From: an uncultured Bacteroidales bacterium
Lineage (GTDB): Bacteria > Bacteroidota > Bacteroidia > Bacteroidales > Bacteroidaceae
DNA: 38,587 bases
Direction: 5' to 3'
Assembly (NCBI GenBank): GCA_937906165.1
Contig: CALCYA010000043.1
Coordinates: forward strand, 1 to 38,587
A model generated the notes under the pieces. The model had not been told where the DNA came from. It worked only from the letters and a program-made list of their open reading frames with translations, and searched no databases. Shown here piece after piece: positions 31,184 to 38,587 of the stretch. Numbering within the stretch: position 1 is the stretch's first letter; each line of letters starts with the position of its first letter. The position numbers and the translations under genes are program-made.

Positions 31184-32152
31184 ATGATACGAGTAGGAAT
31201 TATTGGAGGTGCAGGCTACACAGCCGGAGAACTTATCCGTCTGTTGCTAATCCACCCCGAAGTTGAAATAAAGTTCATCCACAGCAGCAGCAATGCCGGT
31301 AACCCCATAACAGATGTACATGCAGGGCTACACGGCGAGACCGACCTTGTTTTCACCGATGAGATGCCATTTGAGGAGATAGACCTTCTCTTCTTCTGTA
31401 CAGCACACGGCGACACACGCAAGTTCATCGAGAGCAACACCTTGCCCGACGAGCTCAAGGTAATCGACCTCTCTATGGATTACCGCATAAAGAGCAACGA
31501 CCACGATTTCATCTATGGTCTTCCCGAGCTCAACCGCCGCAACACATGCAAGAGCCGTTATGTGGCCAACCCGGGCTGCTTCGCCACCTGTATCGAGCTG
31601 GGCCTGCTGCCGTTGGCAAAGGAGCATCTGCTCAAGGGCGACGTATCGGTGAATGCCATAACCGGCAGCACAGGAGCCGGAGTGAAGCCACAGGCAACCA
31701 CACACTTCAGCTGGAGGAACGACAACATAAGCATTTACAAGCCATTCGAGCACCAGCACCTGCCCGAGATTATACAGAGCATAAAGCAGTTGCAGCCCGA
31801 CTATGACGGAGAGATAAACTTCATCCCCTACCGCGGAGGCTTCGCACGCGGCATATTCGCCACTATAGTAGTGAAGTGTGACCTCGACATCGAGACACTC
31901 TACAAGCTCTATGAGCACTACTATGACCGTGACTCGTTCACACATATCGTGAACACCCCAATTGACCTCAAGCAGGTGGTGAACACCAACAAATGCCTCA
32001 TACACCTTGAAAAGCACGGTGACAAGTTGCTCATTACCTCAATCATAGACAACCTGCTGAAGGGCGCGAGCGGTACTGCCATACACAATATGAACCTGCT
32101 CTTCGGCCTTGCCGAGACAGTGGGCCTGCAACTGAAACCATCGGCGTTCTAA
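31184..32152 (+). CDS. argC: N-acyl-gamma-glutamyl-phosphate reductase
   Basis: This 322-residue NADPH-dependent reductase makes N-acylglutamate semialdehyde. The nucleotide-binding VGIIGGAGYTAGELIRLL is at the N-terminus. The catalytic cysteine is in YVANPGCFATCIELGLLPL (near residue 130). GSTGAGVKP and HQHLPEI follow, the latter with the active-site His. The N-acyl group is probably succinyl in this phylum, an inference from known Bacteroidetes biochemistry. It lies 15 bases after argG and 124 bases before argD, in a single block. Confidence 0.95.
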   Translation: MIRVGIIGGAGYTAGELIRLLLIHPEVEIKFIHSSSNAGNPITDVHAGLHGETDLVFTDEMPFEEIDLLFFCTAHGDTRKFIESNTLPDELKVIDLSMDYRIKSNDHDFIYGLPELNRRNTCKSRYVANPGCFATCIELGLLPLAKEHLLKGDVSVNAITGSTGAGVKPQATTHFSWRNDNISIYKPFEHQHLPEIIQSIKQLQPDYDGEINFIPYRGGFARGIFATIVVKCDLDIETLYKLYEHYYDRDSFTHIVNTPIDLKQVVNTNKCLIHLEKHGDKLLITSIIDNLLKGASGTAIHNMNLLFGLAETVGLQLKPSAF

Positions 32153-32276
32153 AGCAGGAAGGTGAAAACGGAAAGTTTGAAGTTTCGACAACAATTGCAA
32201 CAATTGACTGTGCCATTAATGCTCCTTAATGACCCTTAACCCACTTAAGTTACCTTTACAACAAAACAAGAAAAAA

Positions 32277-33404
32277 ATGAACTTATACAATGTATATCCC
32301 CTTTTCGACATCAACATCGTCAAAGGAGAGGGGTGCAAGGTGTGGGACGACAAAGGCACGGAATACCTGGACCTCTATGGCGGTCACGCGGTAATATCAA
32401 TAGGTCACGCACACCCAAAGTATGTAGAAAAGATAAGCCGTCAGGTAGCCACATTAGGCTTTTACTCAAACTCGGTCATCAACACCCTGCAGCAGAGTGT
32501 TGCCGAGAGGTTGGGACGCATGAGCGGCTATGAGGATTACAGCCTCTTCTTCATAAACTCAGGCGCCGAGGCCAACGAGAATGCATTGAAGCTATCGTCA
32601 TTCAAGAACGGCAAGAAGCGCGTGATAGCCTTTAAAAAGGCATTCCACGGGCGCACATCACTTGCCGTGGAGATTACCGACAACCCGAAGATAATTGCCC
32701 CTATCAATGCCAACGGACACACCACATATCTGCCGGTGGGCGACATCGAGGGAGTACGTGAGGAGATTGAGAAAGGCGACGTCACAGCAGTAATCATTGA
32801 GGGCATACAGGGCGTTGGCGGCATACAGATTCCCGACGAGAAGTTCCTGCAGGAGCTGCAGGCACAGTGCAATGCAACAGGCACGACGCTTATCCTTGAC
32901 GAGATTCAGAGCGGTTGCGGACGCAGCGGCAAGTTCTTCGCCCACCAGTGGGCAGGCATAAGGCCCGACATCATTACCCAGGCAAAAGGCATAGGCAACG
33001 GATTCCCGATAGGCGTCGTGCTCATCAGTCCTAAATTCGAGGCCGCATACGGAGAACTCGGAACAACATTCGGCGGCAACCACCTTGCATGCGCCGCAGC
33101 AGAGGCCGTGCTTGAAGTGATGGAAGAGGAGAAACTGCTTGAGAATGTCAACAAAGTAGGCAATTACCTGATGGATGAGCTGCGCAGGATTGAGGGTATA
33201 AAGGAGGTGCGCGGACGCGGTCTTATGATTGGAATTGAATTTGAGGAACCTATCAAGGAGATACGCCGCAGGCTGCTCTTCGAGGAGCACGTGTTCACAG
33301 GCGTAAGCGGCACGAATGTTATACGTCTGTTGCCACCGCTGACACTCTCATTTGAAGAGGCGGAGGAGTTTATAAAGAGATTCAGAAAGGTATTAAGCAA
33401 ATGA
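32277..33404 (+). CDS. argD: N-acylornithine aminotransferase
   Basis: This 375-residue PLP-dependent class III aminotransferase starts at ATG 32277 (MNLYNVYPLFDINIVKGEG); an earlier start at 32229 would add 16 unlike residues. It shows the GGHAVISIGHAHP segment and the PLP-contacting NSGAEANENALKLS. LILDEIQSGCGRSG (the Asp that holds the pyridine nitrogen) comes next, and the Schiff-base lysine lies in ITQAKGIGNGFPIG. It converts N-acylglutamate semialdehyde to N-acylornithine. No argB or argF' homologue follows; the cluster ends here. A TACCTTTA sequence in the 124-base gap could be a weak promoter. Confidence 0.95.
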   Translation: MNLYNVYPLFDINIVKGEGCKVWDDKGTEYLDLYGGHAVISIGHAHPKYVEKISRQVATLGFYSNSVINTLQQSVAERLGRMSGYEDYSLFFINSGAEANENALKLSSFKNGKKRVIAFKKAFHGRTSLAVEITDNPKIIAPINANGHTTYLPVGDIEGVREEIEKGDVTAVIIEGIQGVGGIQIPDEKFLQELQAQCNATGTTLILDEIQSGCGRSGKFFAHQWAGIRPDIITQAKGIGNGFPIGVVLISPKFEAAYGELGTTFGGNHLACAAAEAVLEVMEEEKLLENVNKVGNYLMDELRRIEGIKEVRGRGLMIGIEFEEPIKEIRRRLLFEEHVFTGVSGTNVIRLLPPLTLSFEEAEEFIKRFRKVLSK

Positions 33405-33436
33405 GGGTGATACAAACCAGCTATATCCTGTTTTTG

Positions 33437-33605
33437 TCATTCGAGCGAAGCGAACCAACGGTCGACGCCCGAGGCGTCAGACGAAGGGGCTGAAGTCAAA
33501 CATCTAAAATATCCGGGCCTGTCATCCCGACAGAGCGAAGCGACGAGGGATCTCAAAAAAACGCAGATGATAGAGATTCTTCGCTTGCCCATAATGACAG
33601 ATTCG
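33437..33605. repeat. REP-like hairpin repeats downstream of argD
   Basis: The first block repeats the element at 22948-22990, with hairpin GACGCC-CGA-GGCGTC (33464-33478). The second, beginning GTCATCCCGAC at about 33520 and ending GGGATCT, and a third in inverted orientation (AGATTCTTCGC to ATAATGAC, about 33576-33599) belong to the GTCATTC/GAATCT type of short interspersed repeat common in Bacteroidales. They lie where argD and the - strand gene converge. Confidence 0.7.
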
Positions 33606-33641
33606 CGATTCTATAGAGTAAAATACCGAATTCACGTTATT

Positions 33642-36600
33642 CTATCTGTTTGTTCTCAGCCATTCCTTGGCCTCCTCACTGCCGGCAGCAGCAGCTTCAC
33701 GGTAGAGGTCTTTTGCCAGGCTCTTGTCACGTTTTACTACGCGGCCATGGTAATAGCAGTCGGCCAGATATAATGTACCGCGCACATCATTCAACAGGTG
33801 CAGTTCCTTCGCGTACGTATAGGCCTGTTCAAGGTTGCCGCTATCTTTCTCATGCTCCAACATCCACATCAAGGCATCAGTGCTGCCATTCTCCGCGGCA
33901 GATACCATGAACCGCAAGGGAGTACTTATGATGGAATCATTCTCTACACCCGAAGCAATCATAATAACGGCATATTCATACATTGCAGCCGGGTCTTTAG
34001 CCAATGCGAGTTCCTTGAAGAGCCCTGTTGCACGGAGTGTATCCTTCTCCACCCCCTCTCCTTTCAGCAGATAGCGCCCCAACTGCAACATCGCACGCGG
34101 TTCGTTGAGCCCGGATGCAATCTCCAACAGTTCTACTTCCTTCTCTTTGCTCTGCTGAAAGTGGAGGCCACCAGCATGCATCTGTGACAGCTCATAATAA
34201 CAGCGCGCTTCACCAAGTCCGGCACCGCGTTCAAAGAATTGCGCAGCAAGGTCGTACCTCTTTTTAAGATTGATACCTTTGGAATAGAACTCACCCACTC
34301 TGTAGAAAGCCGGAGGATAGTTGTATTGCAACAGTTCAATGTATGCAGTGAGTGCTTTCTTGTAATTCTTCTTGTTGTAATATATCTCGGCTGTGCCGAA
34401 TTCGTGTTCACATTGTGCAAGGAATGCGGAGTCCATCTTTTGCGTGCTTTTCCTTTGGGGTCTTACACGGTTGTTTCTCTTTATACTACAATCTTCCCTT
34501 GTAGCAATATATTCGTTATTGCTGAAAACCGTATTGCCGTTATAGCCAAGCACGTCAACGGCCATGGCATCACATATACTGCTGTTATACAGTTCCACCG
34601 TCAGTTTGCCGTCTATGGCCTTTACCGATGGGTTCCACAGCAGTGTACGGCGATGGTCCTTGCCGTCGGGTGTCATTGTGCTGTAATCGGGAGAATAGAA
34701 CTGCTTTGGCACAGTGTAGCCCTGTACCGACGTGTAACGGCGCGTGCTGCTGGAGACACTGAGGTCGTTTCTTATGAGCGACTTGTTGTCGCGTTTGTCA
34801 GGAATGAGATATGCGACGTTGTTGGGGTGTTCCATGTTCACAAAAATCTTGGCCTGATTATCCATAGTTATTAGCCTATCCAAAGAGAGTGATAACTCGT
34901 CAATGGATTCCGTATCATGTATTCTGGAAGTGGAATCTATCTTGTAGCAGATACGCATCTGAAGAAGGAAACCATGATAGAAACGTTCATAAGGATGCTT
35001 GTTATCAATCACCTTACTCCTACGCTCCCAGATTCCGGGGCTGCCGTCTACACTCTCCAGTTTCTTCGGGTCGCTTGTGATAATGACTTCACTGAAATTT
35101 GTCATGGCCTCAACGTCAATGCCATGTATATATTCCTTATCGGCAACCGGTATGCTGTCACTGTTGTACTCGCCTTTCACAACAACAGGTTGCACCCAGT
35201 TCTGCCATCCTAAGTCATAACGTCCATATATACTTGTGAGGACATCTGCTACAGTCAGGACATTGTGTCCTTTTGAATCAAACTCCTCCCAAGCAAGCTG
35301 ATGCCTGCCGGCTTCAAGTACCCCGGGCATCTGTGGTTCTTCCTCCTCATAGTCATTATCACTCCCATATCTTGCATCGGGAATACTGTTATCATGCACA
35401 CTCCTGTATATATGGTCAGTATCGCGTCCGAGCCCTACATCCATTGCATATTCCCACTCCTCAAGGTAATCGAGCCGTAGCTCACTGATAGGTGAGGTCG
35501 TTGTTATCCTGCGGTTGAACTTTACTTTCACATCGACACCGTCAAGAAGATAGTCCCATGCACCGATTTTCCTCATACCTTTGACACTGTCTTGCCGAAG
35601 CCTGACACTGCTGCCTACGTTCTGCTGCCAGAAACTGAACCTGCGTGGCTTTGGCGAGAAGTATTTGTCCATATAAAAGGCATAGTTGACTTTGTTGCTG
35701 TGTCTAATATATGTTTCGGGCGAGAGAGCAACGGTCTGTCTTCCGGTGAAATCATCGAGGATTATACTGAACTTTCCAATGCTGTCCGTGCGGAAGGCCT
35801 GCGCCTTGATGGTGCTGTCGTTGGCAGTAAAGTCTATTCTGACCGACATATAAGGCTGAGGGTGAACCTTGTACTGCCCCATTTCACCGAACTTACGGTT
35901 CCTTACCCTGAGCACAAGGTCGCCCTTCACCGTTATTCCGTCCTCAGGCGGGACAATATTTCTGAAACTATCGGTTGTGAGCTCGCTCCAGTCGTAGGCG
36001 GTCCAACCGTTGGTAAGCATCACAAGGTCGAGATGCTGCTTGCGGTCGGTGTTCTCGGGGTCAAAATATTGGTAGGCATCAGGGATGTAGCCCTTGAGTT
36101 CCGAGCCAAGCAGCAGATAGGTGTAGAGATTATAACCCCAAGAGGTTGTCTGCACTCCTGACTGGTCGTTTACCGAGAGTGCGAACTCCGTCTCAGCGTC
36201 AAGCGGCTTGCCGTCCTCGCGCTCCACCACGATGGATACTTTCCCGTGATGCCCGGGCTCGAGGTTGTGCATCATATATCCGTTGCCTGTCACACGCAGT
36301 TTCACTGTCTGACGGTCGCCGGCCTGCAGGCTGTCATGCTGTACAAAGAAGAGGCGCTCCGCAAGAGGACGTCTGCCCTGGAACAATATCGCACGGTTGA
36401 CACCTTCGTGAAGCTCGTTTATGCCCACGGTGAGGGTAACGCTGTCGCCCTTTATCTTCTGGTAGAACCCTAACCCGTTGCGGTGTAGTATGGCAAAGCC
36501 TATCGTGTCTTTTGTAACCAGATTGCTCCTTATGCCCAGGTTTATGCAGTCGTCCTTTTCCGTTACCGAGAGTACGCAACCGCCATATTCAATGCCGGGC

Positions 36601-37397
36601 AGTTCAAATTCATACTTCTTCTTTTTCCCTTTCTTGTCTGTGATGTAGACCTCGGCCTTATATTCAGTTCCGGAGTGCGGCGTGAAGGTAAAGCACCCTT
36701 TACCCATGTGCCGGGGAGTGGTTTTCAGCAGCTCCTTACCGTCGGCAAATATGGTGATTTCGTCATATAGTTCAATGCCTTCGAAGCCTGTCAGTTCGTA
36801 TGCGACACGACTCTCGATGCCGTTGACAAGATGTCCGCTCTCGGGATAGAAACGGAGCTCGGGCACTATCTCCTTCTTGAACACCTTGTTTGCAAAGAGG
36901 CTCTGGCTCCTGTCGCGTATGTTGCGGAACTCCCAGTCACCGTTGTTCACCTTGTCATATACGGGAAACACGCGGCTGAAGATTGTCTCGTCTCCCCAGT
37001 TGAGCATATAACGGGTGTAGGCACGTATCTCGAAGAAGCCCGACAGGTATTTTGGGTCAAGGAATATCTCACCGTGACAGGTACCGTTGTCATCAATGCG
37101 GTACTTCCCGGTCTTTACGACATAACCCTCGGGGCTCATCAGCTCAACATAGAGCACGCGGCTCAGCACAGTGGGATTATCATCGCCGTGACTGGTGACA
37201 AAAGCCTTGAACCACATTGTCTCGCCAAGGTAGTATGCGGTGTTGTCGAAGTGCAGATACACGCGCTCCTGCGGCAAGGCACGCCCCACCAGCAACGCAC
37301 GCAGAGCGGCGCTGTCTGTGGGAGTCTGTGTCTGTGCCGATGACAGAAAGATGATTCCTGTCAACATAATCAACAAAGCAAATATTCTTTTAATCAT
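33642..37397 (-). CDS. Large secreted MG2-like protein with C-terminal Sel1 repeats
   Basis: About 1251 residues from the ATG at 37397, which gives a signal peptide (MIKRIFALLIMLTGIIFLSS). The first domain resembles alpha-2-macroglobulin MG2 domains (ERVYLHFDNTAYYLGETMWF; SGFFEIRAYTRYMLNWGDE). Several more beta-rich modules follow. Acidic and charged loops occur, e.g. DNDYEEEEP. The last 230 residues contain Sel1-like helical repeats, such as FYRVGEFYSKGINLKKRYDL and YLADCYYHGRVVKRDKSLAK. In Bacteroidales, MG2-type proteins with this start often carry a TonB-receptor plug region. Here no TonB barrel is seen. The Sel1 fusion is unusual. It is probably an outer-membrane or periplasmic protein that binds partner proteins; function unknown. 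Confidence 0.75.
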   Translation of the reverse strand: MIKRIFALLIMLTGIIFLSSAQTQTPTDSAALRALLVGRALPQERVYLHFDNTAYYLGETMWFKAFVTSHGDDNPTVLSRVLYVELMSPEGYVVKTGKYRIDDNGTCHGEIFLDPKYLSGFFEIRAYTRYMLNWGDETIFSRVFPVYDKVNNGDWEFRNIRDRSQSLFANKVFKKEIVPELRFYPESGHLVNGIESRVAYELTGFEGIELYDEITIFADGKELLKTTPRHMGKGCFTFTPHSGTEYKAEVYITDKKGKKKKYEFELPGIEYGGCVLSVTEKDDCINLGIRSNLVTKDTIGFAILHRNGLGFYQKIKGDSVTLTVGINELHEGVNRAILFQGRRPLAERLFFVQHDSLQAGDRQTVKLRVTGNGYMMHNLEPGHHGKVSIVVEREDGKPLDAETEFALSVNDQSGVQTTSWGYNLYTYLLLGSELKGYIPDAYQYFDPENTDRKQHLDLVMLTNGWTAYDWSELTTDSFRNIVPPEDGITVKGDLVLRVRNRKFGEMGQYKVHPQPYMSVRIDFTANDSTIKAQAFRTDSIGKFSIILDDFTGRQTVALSPETYIRHSNKVNYAFYMDKYFSPKPRRFSFWQQNVGSSVRLRQDSVKGMRKIGAWDYLLDGVDVKVKFNRRITTTSPISELRLDYLEEWEYAMDVGLGRDTDHIYRSVHDNSIPDARYGSDNDYEEEEPQMPGVLEAGRHQLAWEEFDSKGHNVLTVADVLTSIYGRYDLGWQNWVQPVVVKGEYNSDSIPVADKEYIHGIDVEAMTNFSEVIITSDPKKLESVDGSPGIWERRSKVIDNKHPYERFYHGFLLQMRICYKIDSTSRIHDTESIDELSLSLDRLITMDNQAKIFVNMEHPNNVAYLIPDKRDNKSLIRNDLSVSSSTRRYTSVQGYTVPKQFYSPDYSTMTPDGKDHRRTLLWNPSVKAIDGKLTVELYNSSICDAMAVDVLGYNGNTVFSNNEYIATREDCSIKRNNRVRPQRKSTQKMDSAFLAQCEHEFGTAEIYYNKKNYKKALTAYIELLQYNYPPAFYRVGEFYSKGINLKKRYDLAAQFFERGAGLGEARCYYELSQMHAGGLHFQQSKEKEVELLEIASGLNEPRAMLQLGRYLLKGEGVEKDTLRATGLFKELALAKDPAAMYEYAVIMIASGVENDSIISTPLRFMVSAAENGSTDALMWMLEHEKDSGNLEQAYTYAKELHLLNDVRGTLYLADCYYHGRVVKRDKSLAKDLYREAAAAGSEEAKEWLRTNR

Positions 37398-37495
37398 AGT
37401 ATATTTTCCATACACTTCTACTCACTGTACAAAGAGAATAAAATAATAAAACTACCAAGAAACTGTTGATTGCCTTAAAAAGGTGCCGGAGAGAG

Positions 37496-38281
37496 CTATT
37501 CAAACTTTATATATTCTGCCATTTTATCCACACACTCGTCAATTGTGGTTCCGTTACCATTGATGAAGAACAACATTATCACCGGCTCATAGGATGAATG
37601 TTTATAGAATTCCACACCGTAGCATTCAGTGGCGTTGGATTTCAGTTCCGAATCTATTCTTTCGGAATTACTGACAACGGTTTCAATATTCGGTATTCTC
37701 ACGACGGAAACGACATCGCTGTTTGTCTTATGGCTCAAACCGGTATTCTTATACATAACCACATGGAGTTCCGTCAACCGTGACACCTCCTCTTGTAAAG
37801 CTGACAATTTATCCTCGGGGAGAGGGCACATCCAATCATCTTTCTTATGTTCATTTGTGCTGTTGTCATTCCTTACGCCTCTGAAATTGTGTATATACCA
37901 TCCTGCCCAAGGTGTCTCACAGTTGTTCAGCATCCAGCCTCTCACTTCGGGTGTTTCATATTCTCTATCCTTTGGATATGATTCCGCACGTGGCTTTTGC
38001 ACGTTCTTTATGTCCATCATCACAACGCTGCAATTCTCGGACAACTCGACAATAGAACCTCCATAGAATATGGGAATTGTAGGAAACTCATCCAGAGCTT
38101 TTCCAAATTCAAACCTCAAAGAAGATTCCTCCCCAATATTCTTGAGCGATTCCCGGGGGCAGGAAAAGCTTACATTCAATTTCTCTTTAAACTGCATACG
38201 TAAACTGTCTGTTTTACCATTGGAACAGATAGCTGATATGATCGACATGCACAGGAATGCAGAAATAAAAACCCTTTTCAT
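37496..38281 (-). CDS. Secreted protein of unknown function
   Basis: This 261-residue protein has an N-terminal hydrophobic signal (KRVFISAFLCMSIISAICS). The Cys there does not fit a good lipobox, so it is probably periplasmic or secreted rather than a lipoprotein. The mature part begins KTDSLRMQFKEKLNVSFSCP and contains RGWMLNNCETPWAGWYIHNF. Its C-terminal region VIMLFFINGNGTTIDECVDK looks like a strand-loop-helix end. I do not recognise a family and see no catalytic motif. It lies 98 bases upstream of the large MG2/Sel1 gene on the same strand, so co-expression is likely. Confidence 0.6.
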   Translation of the reverse strand: MKRVFISAFLCMSIISAICSNGKTDSLRMQFKEKLNVSFSCPRESLKNIGEESSLRFEFGKALDEFPTIPIFYGGSIVELSENCSVVMMDIKNVQKPRAESYPKDREYETPEVRGWMLNNCETPWAGWYIHNFRGVRNDNSTNEHKKDDWMCPLPEDKLSALQEEVSRLTELHVVMYKNTGLSHKTNSDVVSVVRIPNIETVVSNSERIDSELKSNATECYGVEFYKHSSYEPVIMLFFINGNGTTIDECVDKMAEYIKFE

Positions 38282-38587
38282 AATTCTAATCTATTAACGC
38301 CAATTTGATATACATTTTCTTATATGACGCTTTATTAGAGTAAAACATTACAATGAAATGCAAGTTATTTTAAAAAAAACATTTTTCAGAGGCTTGCAGG
38401 CAAAGAAAACTAAATAAATAGAATTTTCAAACTGATTTTTGACAGAACAGCGTTCTGTTCAAATTATTTAACTTTTGTTTTTAGTAATTAAGGATTACAC
38501 CAACACACTAAAAAGTACAGAAGATTCAAAATAGTGGTTCACCTGCAAACTATAGGGGGAATATCTTTTTAACACAGACAAAACATT
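38282..38587. other. AT-rich intergenic end of the window
   Basis: No gene is visible. ACAGAAC-AGC-GTTCTGT (38442-38458) is a perfect 7-bp hairpin without a T-run and might be an operator. On the - strand a TAACTTG at about 38360 is the only near-consensus -7 box for the gene at 37496-38281. Confidence 0.4.

Overview
The window looks like a chromosomal segment of a Bacteroidales bacterium, probably Bacteroidaceae. The grounds are many TAnnTTTG-type -7 promoter boxes, the argR-GNAT-argG-argC-argD order, a secreted GH92 alpha-mannosidase, a myo-inositol-phosphate synthase, and the characteristic Bacteroidales type I restriction locus with its own tyrosine recombinase. No rRNA, tRNA or CRISPR array was seen.

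Bases 1-17,000 are an AT-rich defence/accessory island. It opens with the 3' end of a DnaC/IstB-like ATPase gene and two related structured non-coding elements. A phase-variable type I restriction-modification locus follows. It has a silent C-terminal hsdS half, a tyrosine recombinase, a complete hsdS on the + strand, and an N-terminal hsdS half on the - strand that is the last gene of a long operon. That operon runs XRE regulator, hsdR, hsdM, five accessory genes (a DUF3800 nuclease-like protein, a putative BECR/RelE-type nuclease, a conserved small protein and two membrane proteins), then the hsdS half. A 15-bp core repeated four times as two inverted pairs lies exactly at the borders of the two C-terminal cassettes. 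Each cassette can therefore flip, and the one at 3079-3790 can join either of two head-to-head N-terminal halves. The core encodes INDNL on one strand and NYHL on the other.

Divergent from the restriction operon, across a 91-bp region with two promoters and a palindrome, is a compact three-gene unit: a STAS-like/GHKL-ATPase protein, a DUF4325 STAS-like protein and a two-helix membrane protein. It resembles a partner-switching module and is the best candidate here for an undescribed defence or signalling system. Next come an antirepressor-Fic protein, a remnant of an AlbA_2/Schlafen-type regulator, RhuM, and a HipB-like repressor with a perfect 17-bp inverted repeat around its promoter but no hipA beside it.

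From about 17,150 the sequence becomes more GC-rich and core-like. A tandem array of four promoter-hairpin units precedes a HerA/DUF853 ATPase. An ECF-like sigma factor, duplicated LacI-type operators, a GH92 alpha-mannosidase and a secreted PI-PLC follow. After a 54-bp minisatellite come a secreted tandem-domain protein, dihydrolipoyl dehydrogenase, inositol-3-phosphate synthase and the arginine biosynthesis genes. The right end carries, on the - strand, a very large secreted MG2-like protein with C-terminal Sel1 repeats and a small secreted protein of unknown function. REP-like hairpin repeats lie between several of these genes.
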